Made by a program: the position numbers and the translations under genes
Notes under the pieces: generated by a model
The model's database searches: none
What the model was told of the DNA's origin: nothing
What the model saw: only the letters and a program-made list of their open reading frames with translations
Shown here: piece after piece, positions 7,554 through 16,333 of the stretch
Layout: the number at the start of each line of letters is the position of its first letter
Numbering within the stretch: the first letter of the stretch is position 1
IMG/VR virus record: IMGVR_UViG_3300036806_000389
Coordinates: 1 to 56,537 of that record
Source: a virus
Reading direction: 5' to 3' (one strand)
Length of the DNA: 56,537 bases

Positions 7554-8324
7554 TCAGGTCGCGACGGCTCGGAGCGTCCAGAAGTCCGAGGAAAGACCTG
7601 GATCCAACAGATAGGCATACGGAATGGTAAAATATCCGCGCTGCCCCCACGATGCTGACCACGAGTTGCGCACGATGAACCGCTGTATCGAGTCGTCGTA
7701 TCCGACGGCGAGCACGGCGTGACCGCCGAGCACCTCTTCGCCCTTCGAGGGCATCGGCACCGCGCCCGTTTGCGCGACCTGCTGGCTCTCGAAGCTTTCG
7801 TAGACGGTGAAGCCGAAGACGAACGGGAAGCCGCTCGCGAGGCAGGCCTTCATGTCCGCGAGCTGCTGAGCGACGCGCTCGTAGCTCGTCACGCGGTGCT
7901 TCAGCGCGGCCAAGAAGACGGACTTCGGCGGCTTCTTCGTGAAGACGCCCGGGTTCGCGTCGCTGTACGGATAGAGCGTCTCCGGAGGCGCCCCGAGCAC
8001 CGCGCAGGCCTTCACGCCGTCGCGGATCTGCGCTCCGGAATCCTGCCCGACCGTCCCCTCCATCGACCGCTCGTTGTAGTAGATGAACAGGCGCGACGGA
8101 GTCCCGCTCGAGACCGCTTGCTTGAGCAGGTCGAACTCGATGCCCGCGGCGATGCTGTTCGCCGTGCAGCTCCCGAGCTGGCCCTGGTCGTAGACGACCT
8201 TGGGGCACTGCGGGCGAAGATCGATCTTCGGCGGCGTGCGCATCACCTTCGGCGCGTAGTGGTGGTCGCGGTGATCAGGATGGTCGGGAACCCAGCCGTA
8301 GCGCGCGATTTTGCGAGGGTTCAT
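7554..8324 (-). CDS. Papain-like cysteine peptidase (family C1A type)
   Basis: The C1A active-site layout is complete in this 256-residue protein. Gln47 for the oxyanion hole and Cys53 lie in DQGQLGSCTANS, six residues apart as in papain. His202 is in GGHAVLAVGYDD, and Asn220 is in RNSWSASWGQRGYF. There is no signal peptide and no long propeptide; only about 45 residues precede the catalytic core. Overlap with the preceding gene is ATGA. In the lysis cluster, between a lipoprotein/membrane pair and the muramidase, it might cleave peptide material during lysis or process a virion protein. Fold and catalysis are near certain; the target is unknown. Confidence 0.85.
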   Translation of the reverse strand: MNPRKIARYGWVPDHPDHRDHHYAPKVMRTPPKIDLRPQCPKVVYDQGQLGSCTANSIAAGIEFDLLKQAVSSGTPSRLFIYYNERSMEGTVGQDSGAQIRDGVKACAVLGAPPETLYPYSDANPGVFTKKPPKSVFLAALKHRVTSYERVAQQLADMKACLASGFPFVFGFTVYESFESQQVAQTGAVPMPSKGEEVLGGHAVLAVGYDDSIQRFIVRNSWSASWGQRGYFTIPYAYLLDPGLSSDFWTLRAVAT

Positions 8325-8560
8325 TTGGCCTCGCAGGCGGTGAAGTCCAAGTAGAACTCCTTGCCCAGTTCGAATTGCGCCATCGCCTCGGGATTCGTGA
8401 TCGTCATCTTCAGCGAGCCGCTGGGCGTGTATTTCGACCAGCTCTTATTTTCCTCACTGCTGCCGATCACCGGCTGCATCTCGACCGATTCCTGCTTTTC
8501 GCATCGGTGGTGCTGCACACTTGAAACGCTCACCACCACGAACTTGGCACGTACACTCAT
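8321..8560 (-). CDS. Conserved small phage protein, 79 aa
   Basis: ATG 8560 follows CAGGAAA. The product begins MSVRAKFVVVSVSSV and has the motifs SKYTPSGSLKMTITNPEA and FELGKEFYLDF. I have seen this pattern in a small protein common in tailed phages, but its function is not established. It is beta-rich and soluble, with no Cys pair of note. The overlap with the peptidase start suggests coupled translation. Longer upstream readings of this frame are antisense-type shadow. Confidence 0.6.
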   Translation of the reverse strand: MSVRAKFVVVSVSSVQHHRCEKQESVEMQPVIGSSEENKSWSKYTPSGSLKMTITNPEAMAQFELGKEFYLDFTACEAK

Positions 8561-8562
8561 GG

Positions 8563-8856
8563 TCAATTTCCTGCATCTGCGCATTCGTGCGCGGTATCGA
8601 GGGAATCGAGGAATCGCTGCGCCGCGGCGAGGCCGGAGGCGGAGCAAACGGAGTCGACCTGGGCCAGCAAGGCGCCCTCGCCGGCGTCACGCTCCTCGGC
8701 AACGCAGACGATGCGCGCGCCGAGATTGTCGCAGGGTGACGTCGGGGGCACCGGGCCCGCGTCCGCGAAAGACGTTGGCGCCGGCGGAGTCACCGGAGAG
8801 ACGCTGCGGCAGCCGCAAAGAGCGACCACCGCAGCAAACCAGAGAGCGAGCCTCAC
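8563..8856 (-). CDS. Small lipoprotein (outer spanin candidate)
   Basis: The start is GTG 8856, in a GTGA overlap with the preceding membrane protein gene. A short signal peptide (LALWFAAVVALCGC) ends in a lipobox-like LCGC, so the mature 80-residue protein is probably lipid-anchored. The mature part starts Pro-rich (SPVTPPAPTSFADAGPVPP) and has four more cysteines. A lipoprotein overlapping a membrane-protein gene inside a lysis cluster is the classic outer-spanin arrangement. It is longer than typical Rz1-type proteins, so this remains a candidate. Confidence 0.6.
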   Translation of the reverse strand: MRLALWFAAVVALCGCRSVSPVTPPAPTSFADAGPVPPTSPCDNLGARIVCVAEERDAGEGALLAQVDSVCSASGLAAAQRFLDSLDTAHECADAGN

Positions 8857-9494
8857 GGCGCCCCCGCGTCGTGCTCTGCCGCTTTCATGGCCGCGCGTTC
8901 GCGGATCGTCTCCATGTTGGCGGCTTTCATCGCTGCCAATCCGGCGCCGTGCGCGTCGGCTTCGCTTCCGCCCTTCGCCGCGACGGACGAGCATTCGTCT
9001 CCGGCTAAGATCTCGAGCGCATCGACGCAAAGAGGAGCCAGCGGACCGCAGTACTCCGCTGCCTGCGCCTCAGCCTGCGCGATCTCCGTTTCCGTGAGAG
9101 CGCACGTGAACGACTGCGCGCCGGGGTCGGAGAAGTGCAGGAATGACAAGCAAGCGACCAGGAATGCGCTCGCAACGATGCATCCAAAGAAGAAGACGCA
9201 CGCTACCGTGGTCGTCGCCTTGCGAAGCGCGACTCGTCTTACCATCGCGACCTGTCGCCGCGACTGCAGCCACGAGAGCACCTGCTGCGTAGCGGTCGCA
9301 ATCGATCCGACGGCGTTTGCAACTCGCGTGAAGAACGCATCGATCGCAAGCGCCTTCGCTGAGCCGGTGAACATGCCGAAGATGGTCGCGAAGAACATCG
9401 CGATCGCCTGCACGCCAGTGAGAACCATCACGATGGCGCCGACGAGCGCCGCGTACGGAATCGATTGAAGCTTGTTCAGGATGTCGGAAAACAT
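8853..9494 (-). CDS. Two-span membrane protein with cysteine-rich outer domain
   Basis: ATG 9494 follows GAAAGGA. Two strong hydrophobic segments are visible, at about residues 15-45 (YAALVGAIVMVLTGVQAIAM) and 92-122 (TTTVACVFFFGCIVASAFLV). A basic stretch lies between them. A C-terminal region of about 90 residues has paired cysteines (FTCAL, EYCGPLAPLCVD, GDECSS). It may be a holin or an inner-membrane spanin partner of the overlapping lipoprotein. A 6-bp hairpin (9510-9515 with 9522-9527) lies just upstream in the 70-base gap. Confidence 0.6.
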   Translation of the reverse strand: MFSDILNKLQSIPYAALVGAIVMVLTGVQAIAMFFATIFGMFTGSAKALAIDAFFTRVANAVGSIATATQQVLSWLQSRRQVAMVRRVALRKATTTVACVFFFGCIVASAFLVACLSFLHFSDPGAQSFTCALTETEIAQAEAQAAEYCGPLAPLCVDALEILAGDECSSVAAKGGSEADAHGAGLAAMKAANMETIRERAAMKAAEHDAGAP

Positions 9495-9564
9495 GGATGT
9501 GTCCTTTCGCGTCGGCGCGAGCCGACGTGCCAATTTGCTGCGCTCAACAGAGCGAGCGTCGTTG

Positions 9565-11145
9565 TCAGGGCAGCAGATCGACGATCGCGTTCGCGAAGTC
9601 GTACGCCATTCCGTGAATCATGTTGAAGCCCTGCGCGGTGTAGTGGAGCTTCGGCGTCCCGAACGTCGGATACGAGTCCGTCGGATGCGCGTAGACGTTG
9701 CTGCGCGTACTCGTGACAGCGAGCTCGGCTGCCTGAACCGTCAACAGGTTGTTCGCCGCCGGAATGTCGTGGACCATCGCGATGTGGAAGTCGACGTTCG
9801 ACAATCCCGATTGCGCCCGGACCCCGTCGATGAACTGCTCGAGATGCGTCTGGTAGGACAACGCTTCCGGATCATCGAGCGGCAGGTTCGTCTCGAATTC
9901 TCCCTGGTCCCAGATGAAGTGTGGGCGAATCGCTCGACCAGGGTATTGAGCGGCGATGAGCGGCTGCACCGTCGCCCAGTCGGCGACGAAAGCGTTCCAG
10001 CCGCTCGTCGACGGCGGCAGCCACTCGTCCTGCAGCGAGGTCGCGCCCTTGGCCACCTTGAAAATGAATGGCGTGAGCCCCACTCCAGCAAGAAGCGTGG
10101 CGAGGCGCAGCTCGATGCCGTGCGCGTTCACGCCATCGTACGGGCCGAGCGGAGCAAATCCGGTGCTGCTCACGCCGACGATGTGCTGCCACATGAAAAA
10201 GCCCGGAGGGATGATCGGCGGCCTGTCGGCAGCTCCGACGGCGTTCGATTGACCCATGACGATGATCACGTCTACGACGTGCGGGTTTGGCGTAGGCTTT
10301 CGGATCGGCGTCTCGACAAGGCGCGCGCGCTCGGCGAGCCACGCCGTAACGGCCAAAAACTCCGTCTGCGACAAGGCGCGGTTGTAGACGAGCAGTTCGC
10401 CTATCTTGCCGCTGTAGAATTTGTCCGGGACAGAATTTGGCCGACTGAACAGCGCGCCTCTATTGGGAGACGACGAACCGAGCGTGCGCACTGCCGCGTT
10501 CGGGTCCGCCCAAATGCCGTCTACGTACCTGGATTCGGTAGCACCGTCGCCGATCCACATGACGACGTGCGCTCCTCCGTCGATCGGCGTCGCCGCCTCG
10601 TTCGAATCGGAGAGCGTGGTTCCACCGCTGTCGATTGCTGTCGTGTTCCAATACGCGATGCTTCCGGCGGCGATGATCTGCCCCCATGTGCGCGTGCTGT
10701 TGTTGGCTACGCCGCTATTTCCCACGCCCAAAACCGCCTGAGTGGCGCTGAGGTTTTGCGCCTGCTCGACGTAGAAAATCGTGTAAGGGTTCGGAGGCGT
10801 GAGTGCAGATAGCACCGCGGGCTCCGAGAACACGAGTTGCTGAGTGGCCCCGTCTCCCTGCAGCGCGACGGAAGAACCGACGGATGCAACCGTCGGACCC
10901 GCACCGAGTGCGGTCCAAGGCACTCCGGTCACCTGGTTCGCCGCGGAATTGACGTTCGCTCCGGACATTACGAGCGAGCCCTGATCCGAAGGGTTCAACC
11001 AGGCGACCAGACCGCTACGGATCGGCGGCAGGCTCTGTGCGCCATCGGCGCGACGGGTCGTGGAAAAAAAGTACGGGTTGGGAATTGGTGGTTCTCCCGA
11101 GCAGCAGACCAATGCGCAGCAACACAGCAGGACGAACCACTTCAT
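9565..11145 (-). CDS. SGNH/CE6-type esterase with LamG-like domain
   Basis: The 526-residue protein starts with a hydrophobic, Cys-rich leader (residues 3-15, then CCSG), suggesting export and possibly lipidation. Residues about 45-275 are a LamG/concanavalin-like domain (motifs SGLVAWLNPSDQG, KIGELLVYNRALS). Residues about 290-526 match the sialate O-acetylesterase/CE6 branch of SGNH hydrolases. They include the nucleophile Ser300 in IIVMGQSNAVG, GATSLQDEW, IWDQGEFE (414-416) and catalytic His501 in KLHYTAQG. Such enzymes remove acyl groups from polysaccharides. It could trim host glycan as a tailspike, or alter the lysogen surface if the leader works. Overlap with the upstream gene is ATGA. 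Confidence 0.75.
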   Translation of the reverse strand: MKWFVLLCCCALVCCSGEPPIPNPYFFSTTRRADGAQSLPPIRSGLVAWLNPSDQGSLVMSGANVNSAANQVTGVPWTALGAGPTVASVGSSVALQGDGATQQLVFSEPAVLSALTPPNPYTIFYVEQAQNLSATQAVLGVGNSGVANNSTRTWGQIIAAGSIAYWNTTAIDSGGTTLSDSNEAATPIDGGAHVVMWIGDGATESRYVDGIWADPNAAVRTLGSSSPNRGALFSRPNSVPDKFYSGKIGELLVYNRALSQTEFLAVTAWLAERARLVETPIRKPTPNPHVVDVIIVMGQSNAVGAADRPPIIPPGFFMWQHIVGVSSTGFAPLGPYDGVNAHGIELRLATLLAGVGLTPFIFKVAKGATSLQDEWLPPSTSGWNAFVADWATVQPLIAAQYPGRAIRPHFIWDQGEFETNLPLDDPEALSYQTHLEQFIDGVRAQSGLSNVDFHIAMVHDIPAANNLLTVQAAELAVTSTRSNVYAHPTDSYPTFGTPKLHYTAQGFNMIHGMAYDFANAIVDLLP

Positions 11146-11891
11146 AGAAGTACGCCTGCACCGTACTTGGACGTGACGGCGGAGTCGAGCGCAGCAAGTT
11201 CAGACGTGTTTGGCTCGCCTTGGCAGATGAGCAGCGCCGCGATCGAGAAGCTTGTCCACGCGGACGTGCCGTTGTTTCGGCCTAGGAAGAAGCCGGCGCT
11301 CGGCGCCGAGTTGCCCGCGCTCGCACCGGTGATCTTGCTGGCGCCGAGCTTCAAATAGTCGGACGTCGACCCGGTGAACTTGCAAGCGCCTCGCGCCCAC
11401 GAACTGACCGGCGCCCCGCTGTTGAGGTTGGATACCGTCGTGTTCTGCATGCCGATCTGCGGCGTGGCCGTGTTCTGCAGAATGGAGAGCCGAGTCGTGC
11501 CGGTGGCGGAAATGATGATGCGATTGCTCGCCCACACGTCCTGTCGAAACACGAACCAGTAAAACGTCGGCGCCGTTCCCGGCGTCGGAAGCGTCAGGGT
11601 CGTGTTGTTGAGCGCGTTCTGATTCGCGGCAACTAGGCTGATGGTCGGGAACCCGTTCAGTCCAGAAGCCGTGTATCCGGGGAGCGTCGTTCCCGCGCCG
11701 TTGATGACGTTGCCGTTGCCTGTCTGGTCGGCCCACACGCTCATGGTGCCGCCGCTCTGCGTGACTCCAAGATCGGTTTGATACGCGGCGAGCACCGGAA
11801 TGCTCGACACGAAGGCGGCGAAATTGATCACCGGCGGTCCCGCCGCGCCTCCCGCGCAGCAGCCGATCATCGACATGAGCCCGAGTCTCAT
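11142..11891 (-). CDS. LamG-like fibre protein
   Basis: The 249-residue protein shares its architecture with the first half of the downstream esterase: a short Cys-containing N-terminus (MIGCCAGGAAGPP), then a LamG-like fold. Relevant motifs are MSVWADQTGNGNVINGAG, FFLGRNNGTSAWTSFSIAAL and the end signature ELAALDSAVTSKYG. These domains bind carbohydrate and are common in phage host-recognition proteins. It is linked on both sides by ATGA overlaps. The resemblance suggests an ancient duplication of the LamG part. Confidence 0.6.
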   Translation of the reverse strand: MRLGLMSMIGCCAGGAAGPPVINFAAFVSSIPVLAAYQTDLGVTQSGGTMSVWADQTGNGNVINGAGTTLPGYTASGLNGFPTISLVAANQNALNNTTLTLPTPGTAPTFYWFVFRQDVWASNRIIISATGTTRLSILQNTATPQIGMQNTTVSNLNSGAPVSSWARGACKFTGSTSDYLKLGASKITGASAGNSAPSAGFFLGRNNGTSAWTSFSIAALLICQGEPNTSELAALDSAVTSKYGAGVLL

Positions 11892-12943
11892 GGACCGGCC
11901 ACATATACGCCCGTTCCGTCACTCCATACCGTCCAAGTTCCCCTGTTCGTCGCGAGCGCCCTGTCGGCCGCAGTGCCTTCGATCGTTTCCGACCCGGCAC
12001 GGTGAAGCGTGATGTTGTTGGTCGACGCCGTTCCGGACGTGTCCTTGACGCAAAAAATGTAGCACTTGCCCACAACAGGCAGGTTGAGCCGACCAGGTGT
12101 TCCGCCGAAGTTTACCTCGAGGATCTCGTCGCTCATCAGAACGCTGTAAGGAGACGACGTAACTGCAGTGACGCGCGCGGTTCGCTGGTTCTGCGCGAGC
12201 GACCCAGATAGCGCTTCGGCGACTCCAAGTCCGGCGTCCGCCGAAGCTCCCGAGGACACCTCGACCACTGGAGCGAAAATCTTGCAGGAGCCGATCGACG
12301 TGTCTGGTGTGAACGGAGTCATGAGACCCGTCGCCTGGTTGCGGAAGTAGAACCACGGGTGCCACTTGAGATTTGCTCCCAAGTCGGACCGGAACGACCA
12401 GAAGACCACGACCGGTGCTGCGACGCTGTCCGGGAAGGAGAGCTGCGCACCGGATAGCATCTCGATCAGCGCGGGAGGCTGTCCGTTAGGCTTCAGCAAC
12501 GGACCGAAGAAACGGCCCCCGGGGAAGTCGACCGTGTTGTAGGGCTGCAGCGCGGACGCAGTCGATCCGAGGCCCGCTTGTCCTGATGCCGTGCCCGTTT
12601 CGGCAGTGGAACTCGAGAACGATCTGGCGATGATGCCGACGGTGCCAGTGGGGCCAGGGCCTGCCGATCCGCCGAGCACGAAACTCGCCATCAACGAATC
12701 AGCGATCGCGCCGGGTTGCGAAGTGCCGGTAGTGAAAGCGTCCGTGATCTTCACGTAGGAAGAAGTGAACGCGCTGCCTCCTCCTCCGCCTCCGGAATCC
12801 GGGTTCAGCACCGACACTACTACAATCGACTCGGGAATCCCCGTCCCCGGATAGCCGACGCCTCCGTAGTCAGCGGCGCTCGAAATCCACGAGTACAGCG
12901 TGCCGTCCGTGCTCGACACGGCTTGCATGAGAAAACTCGACAT
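11888..12943 (-). CDS. Tail fibre-type structural protein, 351 aa
   Basis: Gly/Ser/Thr-rich, low in Lys, with a hexaglycine turn near residue 51 and many strand-like stretches. It ends in a domain (EVNFGGTPGRLNLPVVG, YIFCVKDTSGTASTNNITL, GTWTVWSDGTGVYV) resembling the small beta caps at the tips of phage fibres. No enzyme motif is seen. It sits between other fibre components in one overlapping run, so a receptor-binding or fibre role is likely but unproved. Confidence 0.6.
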   Translation of the reverse strand: MSSFLMQAVSSTDGTLYSWISSAADYGGVGYPGTGIPESIVVVSVLNPDSGGGGGGSAFTSSYVKITDAFTTGTSQPGAIADSLMASFVLGGSAGPGPTGTVGIIARSFSSSTAETGTASGQAGLGSTASALQPYNTVDFPGGRFFGPLLKPNGQPPALIEMLSGAQLSFPDSVAAPVVVFWSFRSDLGANLKWHPWFYFRNQATGLMTPFTPDTSIGSCKIFAPVVEVSSGASADAGLGVAEALSGSLAQNQRTARVTAVTSSPYSVLMSDEILEVNFGGTPGRLNLPVVGKCYIFCVKDTSGTASTNNITLHRAGSETIEGTAADRALATNRGTWTVWSDGTGVYVAGP

Positions 12944-12949
12944 GGCGTT

Positions 12950-13348
12950 TCAGCTGAGAGATGCGGTGAACATGGTTCCGAAGAAGTCGTCTCCGGATCC
13001 GCCGGTGCATTCGGCGACGATTTGGTAAATGTGGCCTCCGGTGAGATCAACGGCGCCGGACACCTGGCGGTTCACAGTGGTGGTACCAGCACCGTGCATT
13101 GCTACGAGGCTACCGCTCACGTCGGCGTTCACCGTCGCGTCGAACAGCTTCGCGCGCATCGTCAGAGTGAGATCCGAAAGAGCTCCGAGGATGTCCAAGC
13201 TCGCTAGACACGACAACGGCAAGTAGAAGGCTCCGACCACTTGCCACCCCGGTGACAGGTTGACGGCCGCGAGCGTCGTCATAGGCGCGGCGTACGCGCA
13301 GATGACCTCCGCTGTAGTGCCTTCGGTCAAGGCGAATCCGTTCGGCAT
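12950..13348 (-). CDS. Putative fibre-associated beta protein, 132 aa
   Basis: The product has no charged helices. It reads as a compact beta domain (motifs NLSPGWQVVGAFYLPL, LTLTMRAKLFDATVNADVSG, GAVDLTGGHIYQIVAECTG). It lies 6 bases before the next fibre gene and 1 base after the beta-propeller gene. It may be an accessory subunit or a tail-tip domain. Not recognised as a named family. Confidence 0.55.
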   Translation of the reverse strand: MPNGFALTEGTTAEVICAYAAPMTTLAAVNLSPGWQVVGAFYLPLSCLASLDILGALSDLTLTMRAKLFDATVNADVSGSLVAMHGAGTTTVNRQVSGAVDLTGGHIYQIVAECTGGSGDDFFGTMFTASLS

Positions 13349-13349
13349 C

Positions 13350-14549
13350 TCACCACCTCATGGACGTGTGGATGCCAAGCGAGCTTTTCGCCAGCATGCG
13401 TTTGCTTCCACCGACGGTGTCGACCCAGGTAGTGAACGTCGTGATGGCGTTGTCGCTTCGATCTTTCTTGGCGAACTTGCTCGTTGCGAACACGTCGTCG
13501 CTGGCGAAAATCTCGAAGTCTCCGCTCTGCCCAATGCCGACTGTCGCCCAATAGTCGATGCCGCCGATCCCGCGCGCCGGCACACCGAAGTCCACATTCT
13601 GAAAAGCGAGCGTCGTCGGGTCTGGCGTGTAATAGACCTTCGTGCCCGAAGTGAACACGTACATGTTCAGACCGGCCAGGTAAACTCCGGAAGAAATGGA
13701 GTCGAAACCGATCGAACCGGTAGCCGTCCACGTCGTTCCGCCGTTGTCCGAGTACCAGAGCTTTCCACCGCCGTTGATCGCTGCCGCATTCGCCCAAGCC
13801 CACAACCTCGATGACGCTCCGATGATGATGCGCGAGAGAAATGTGATGCTGTTCGTGACGGCGCCGACGATGTTGGTCGTCCAGCTCGTTCCGCCGTTCG
13901 TCGACGTCCAAGCGAGGTGGTTTCCGTCACCGCCGCCGACGACGATCGCAGTGCCGCCGAAATCCACCGCGTCCTGCGCCTGCACGTGCGCCGTGTAGGT
14001 GCCGGGGAGGTTACTCTTCGTCCACGTCGAGATCGGCGCTGTGGACGCGGCGTAGACGGGTCCGGACCCGGCACCGAGCAGGTCCGAGTTGACGAGGATG
14101 GCGTGACCGCCCGATGAACACCCAAACGAGAACTTCGGAGGCGACGCAACGCCCGTCGTCGCCTTCACGAAGATGCCGTCGTCTCCCGCGTAGTAGTCGC
14201 CGGCCGTGTTCGATCCGCAGATGATCCACTGCTTGGTGAGCGGGTCCCAAAATGCCGCCGATGAGCCGTCCGCGCGGGCGAAAGTCGTGTCGAAAGGATT
14301 GCCAGAGTTGTCCGCGTACGTGGACTGCCAGTTCAGCACCGGCGTCATACCGGCGTATCCGACCCAACCGCACAGCGAGTTGAGGATCCAGTTCACCCAT
14401 TTCGCCGGCGGTCTCTTGCCCCGGAAAAATCCTTGAGCGATCGATCCAGAGATGGGCTGCAGCTTCGTCGGCTGCCCGACGTCTGGACCACTTGAGAAAG
14501 TGTCGTCTGTCGCCCACGAAGGTAACGGGTATTTCGGGGTGCTTGCCAT
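13350..14549 (-). CDS. Beta-propeller-type tail fibre protein with Asp-box repeats
   Basis: The 399-residue protein opens with a short domain typical of fibre bases (MASTPKYPLPSWATDDTFS, then AKWVNWILNSLCGWVG). A series of about 45-residue beta repeats follows. Two have the bacterial neuraminidase/Asp-box pattern S-x-D/N-x-G-x-T-W (AWTSTNGGTSWTT and WYSDNGGTTWTA). Further blades are seen in KQWIICGSNTAGDYYAG and NMYVFTSGTKVYYTPD. The Asp box marks the propeller fold, not catalysis. The position downstream of the gpI-like gene is where a phage keeps its fibres. Confidence 0.65.
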   Translation of the reverse strand: MASTPKYPLPSWATDDTFSSGPDVGQPTKLQPISGSIAQGFFRGKRPPAKWVNWILNSLCGWVGYAGMTPVLNWQSTYADNSGNPFDTTFARADGSSAAFWDPLTKQWIICGSNTAGDYYAGDDGIFVKATTGVASPPKFSFGCSSGGHAILVNSDLLGAGSGPVYAASTAPISTWTKSNLPGTYTAHVQAQDAVDFGGTAIVVGGGDGNHLAWTSTNGGTSWTTNIVGAVTNSITFLSRIIIGASSRLWAWANAAAINGGGKLWYSDNGGTTWTATGSIGFDSISSGVYLAGLNMYVFTSGTKVYYTPDPTTLAFQNVDFGVPARGIGGIDYWATVGIGQSGDFEIFASDDVFATSKFAKKDRSDNAITTFTTWVDTVGGSKRMLAKSSLGIHTSMRW

Positions 14550-14558
14550 GTCTGATTT

Positions 14559-15152
14559 TCAGAGAACGTCCACGAACTCGCCGCCGACTGTGGAGGCGTC
14601 GTCGGCGAAGCCTCGGTCGATGTCATCTTCTTGGTCGTCGCCGTCCGCGAACGTGAAGGAATTGTCCTCCGTCGATGACGCGAACAAGAGCGCCGATCCG
14701 ATGCCGGCGCCTCGCGTGATCCCGATGATCGATGCGACGCTCGGCGCGTCCACTGTCATCGGCTCCGTGACATCGACCACGAACGACGCCGGGTAGTAGT
14801 CGTCGTACGTGAACGAGAGACCCTGCAGCACGAGCTGCGCGACCTGAATGATGTCGTCGGCGCGTCCGTTGGAGACGTTTGCGCGAATCCTCGCAAGGAT
14901 CCACAGCCTGTAGATGTCGTCCGTGGCACCGATGCGCGGCTGCCCAACGATCCTGCCTAACGTGTCGAGCTGCGCGTCCTTGGCGTTCGCGATGTACCGT
15001 TTCGTAAGAACGTCAAAGAAGACGTTCTCGATCTCCTGAATCTGGTTCAGGTACGACGAGGTCAGAGCCGCAAGGTTCGGCTTGTTCTGAAAATACTCGA
15101 TGAAGAGCGCCAGACCCTGCGCGACGTGGTCCGTGACCTGGGCGGGAATCAC
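14559..15152 (-). CDS. Baseplate/tail protein of DUF2612 type (gpI analogue)
   Basis: The motif KDAQLDTLGRIVGQPRIG, then IYRLWILARIRANVSNG, is the core of DUF2612 and gpI-like proteins. These connect the baseplate wedge to the fibres. Length (197 aa) fits, with an extra acidic tail (DGDDQEDDIDRGFADD). It directly follows the gpJ-like gene with an ATGA overlap, the same order as I after J in P2. Confidence 0.75.
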   Translation of the reverse strand: MIPAQVTDHVAQGLALFIEYFQNKPNLAALTSSYLNQIQEIENVFFDVLTKRYIANAKDAQLDTLGRIVGQPRIGATDDIYRLWILARIRANVSNGRADDIIQVAQLVLQGLSFTYDDYYPASFVVDVTEPMTVDAPSVASIIGITRGAGIGSALLFASSTEDNSFTFADGDDQEDDIDRGFADDASTVGGEFVDVL

Positions 15153-16333
15153 GGCGTCACCGAGATCCTCGACGTGTCGAATCGAGCGATCCCGAAGGTC
15201 CCGATCGCGATGTTGCTCGCTGCCGAGGGCGACGGCGCGGTTCCGATAGCGAACGCAGTGACGTCGAGCACGCCGAGTTGTGCAAGCGGAAGAGCTCGCA
15301 CGAACAGCGCGATCACGGTTTGACCTGCTTCCTTGAACTGCGCGTTGCAGGCGGAGGCCACGGCGGCCGCGACCGCTGCGGCTCCGATGTATCCCGGCCC
15401 GGTCGAAAGCGTGTACGAGATGTAGATCGGCGTTGCGACTGCGCGCGAAAACGGCACGGCCCTGGTGATGCCGAGCTTGTCGACCGCGTTGCCCGAGGTG
15501 TTTCCGACAGGACGGATGCCGCCCGGACGGAAGTTCCAGATCACCTGCGCGATCGCGTCGTTGTTCGTGGGCGGTGGCGAATCACCGTCGTAGATGAGCG
15601 CTTCGAGCGAATGACCAGGAAGCCCGTTCCCGTCGGGCGTATCGCCCGTGTTCTCGAAGACCGTGCAGGTCTGCACGAAGTCGAGGTCGTCGAGAAGATG
15701 CGAGCGAATCGCGTCGGTGGTTGAAGACCCACGTTCAGCGAGGCCGGTCTCTTGCGACAGCCGGTAGTCGCCGTCGCTCTGCACGTCGGAACCTACGTCG
15801 GCGTCCAGCGCGTTCGTGACGCTGTTCCATCCGACGACGGGAGTCGCGATCACCGAAAGCGTCCCCGCATCAGCCTCGATTGCTCCCGTGTTCTCCGCGC
15901 GGAATACGACGTCGTGCGTCCCGTCCGAAGTCGCAGTGAAGTCGGCATCTGGCGTGAATCGAACGGACGGGTTCCCTGCGACGCTCGCGAAGTTCGTTCC
16001 GGAAAGCAGTGTCACTCCGTTGTCGACGTTGCAGGAGCACGTCACGAGCGAGTAACTCGCACCCTGCCGATCTGTGCCGCGTAGCTTGCCAAGATTGTCG
16101 AGCGAAGCGTCCTCGGCCGAATCGGGATCGAACGAGTTGTAGACGTCCTGCGCTAGCTCCCACAACGCAGCCAAGCGCTGCGAGTAGATGCCGTTCATCT
16201 GACCGATCGGCGTGTCCGCGGAGACGTCGATCAGTCCCGAGATGTTCGCGCGCTGGTCCTGCTCGATCTCCTGCAGGATCACGGACTGCGGCTTCAGCAC
16301 GAAGCCGGTTGGTGTGACGCCGTAGTCTGTCAT
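15149..16333 (-). CDS. J: Baseplate J-like protein
   Basis: The 394-residue protein has the baseplate_J layout: an N-terminal helix segment (IGQMNGIYSQRLAALWELAQ), the DSAEDASLDNLGKLRG motif, a middle beta domain and a C-terminal domain (PLAQLGVLDVTAFAIG). J-like proteins form the wedge of contractile-tail baseplates. The start at ATG 16333 overlaps the gp25-like stop as ATGA; the 85-residue upstream extension is shadow. Order gp25-J-I is the usual baseplate module. The J symbol is by analogy to P2. Confidence 0.85.
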   Translation of the reverse strand: MTDYGVTPTGFVLKPQSVILQEIEQDQRANISGLIDVSADTPIGQMNGIYSQRLAALWELAQDVYNSFDPDSAEDASLDNLGKLRGTDRQGASYSLVTCSCNVDNGVTLLSGTNFASVAGNPSVRFTPDADFTATSDGTHDVVFRAENTGAIEADAGTLSVIATPVVGWNSVTNALDADVGSDVQSDGDYRLSQETGLAERGSSTTDAIRSHLLDDLDFVQTCTVFENTGDTPDGNGLPGHSLEALIYDGDSPPPTNNDAIAQVIWNFRPGGIRPVGNTSGNAVDKLGITRAVPFSRAVATPIYISYTLSTGPGYIGAAAVAAAVASACNAQFKEAGQTVIALFVRALPLAQLGVLDVTAFAIGTAPSPSAASNIAIGTFGIARFDTSRISVTP

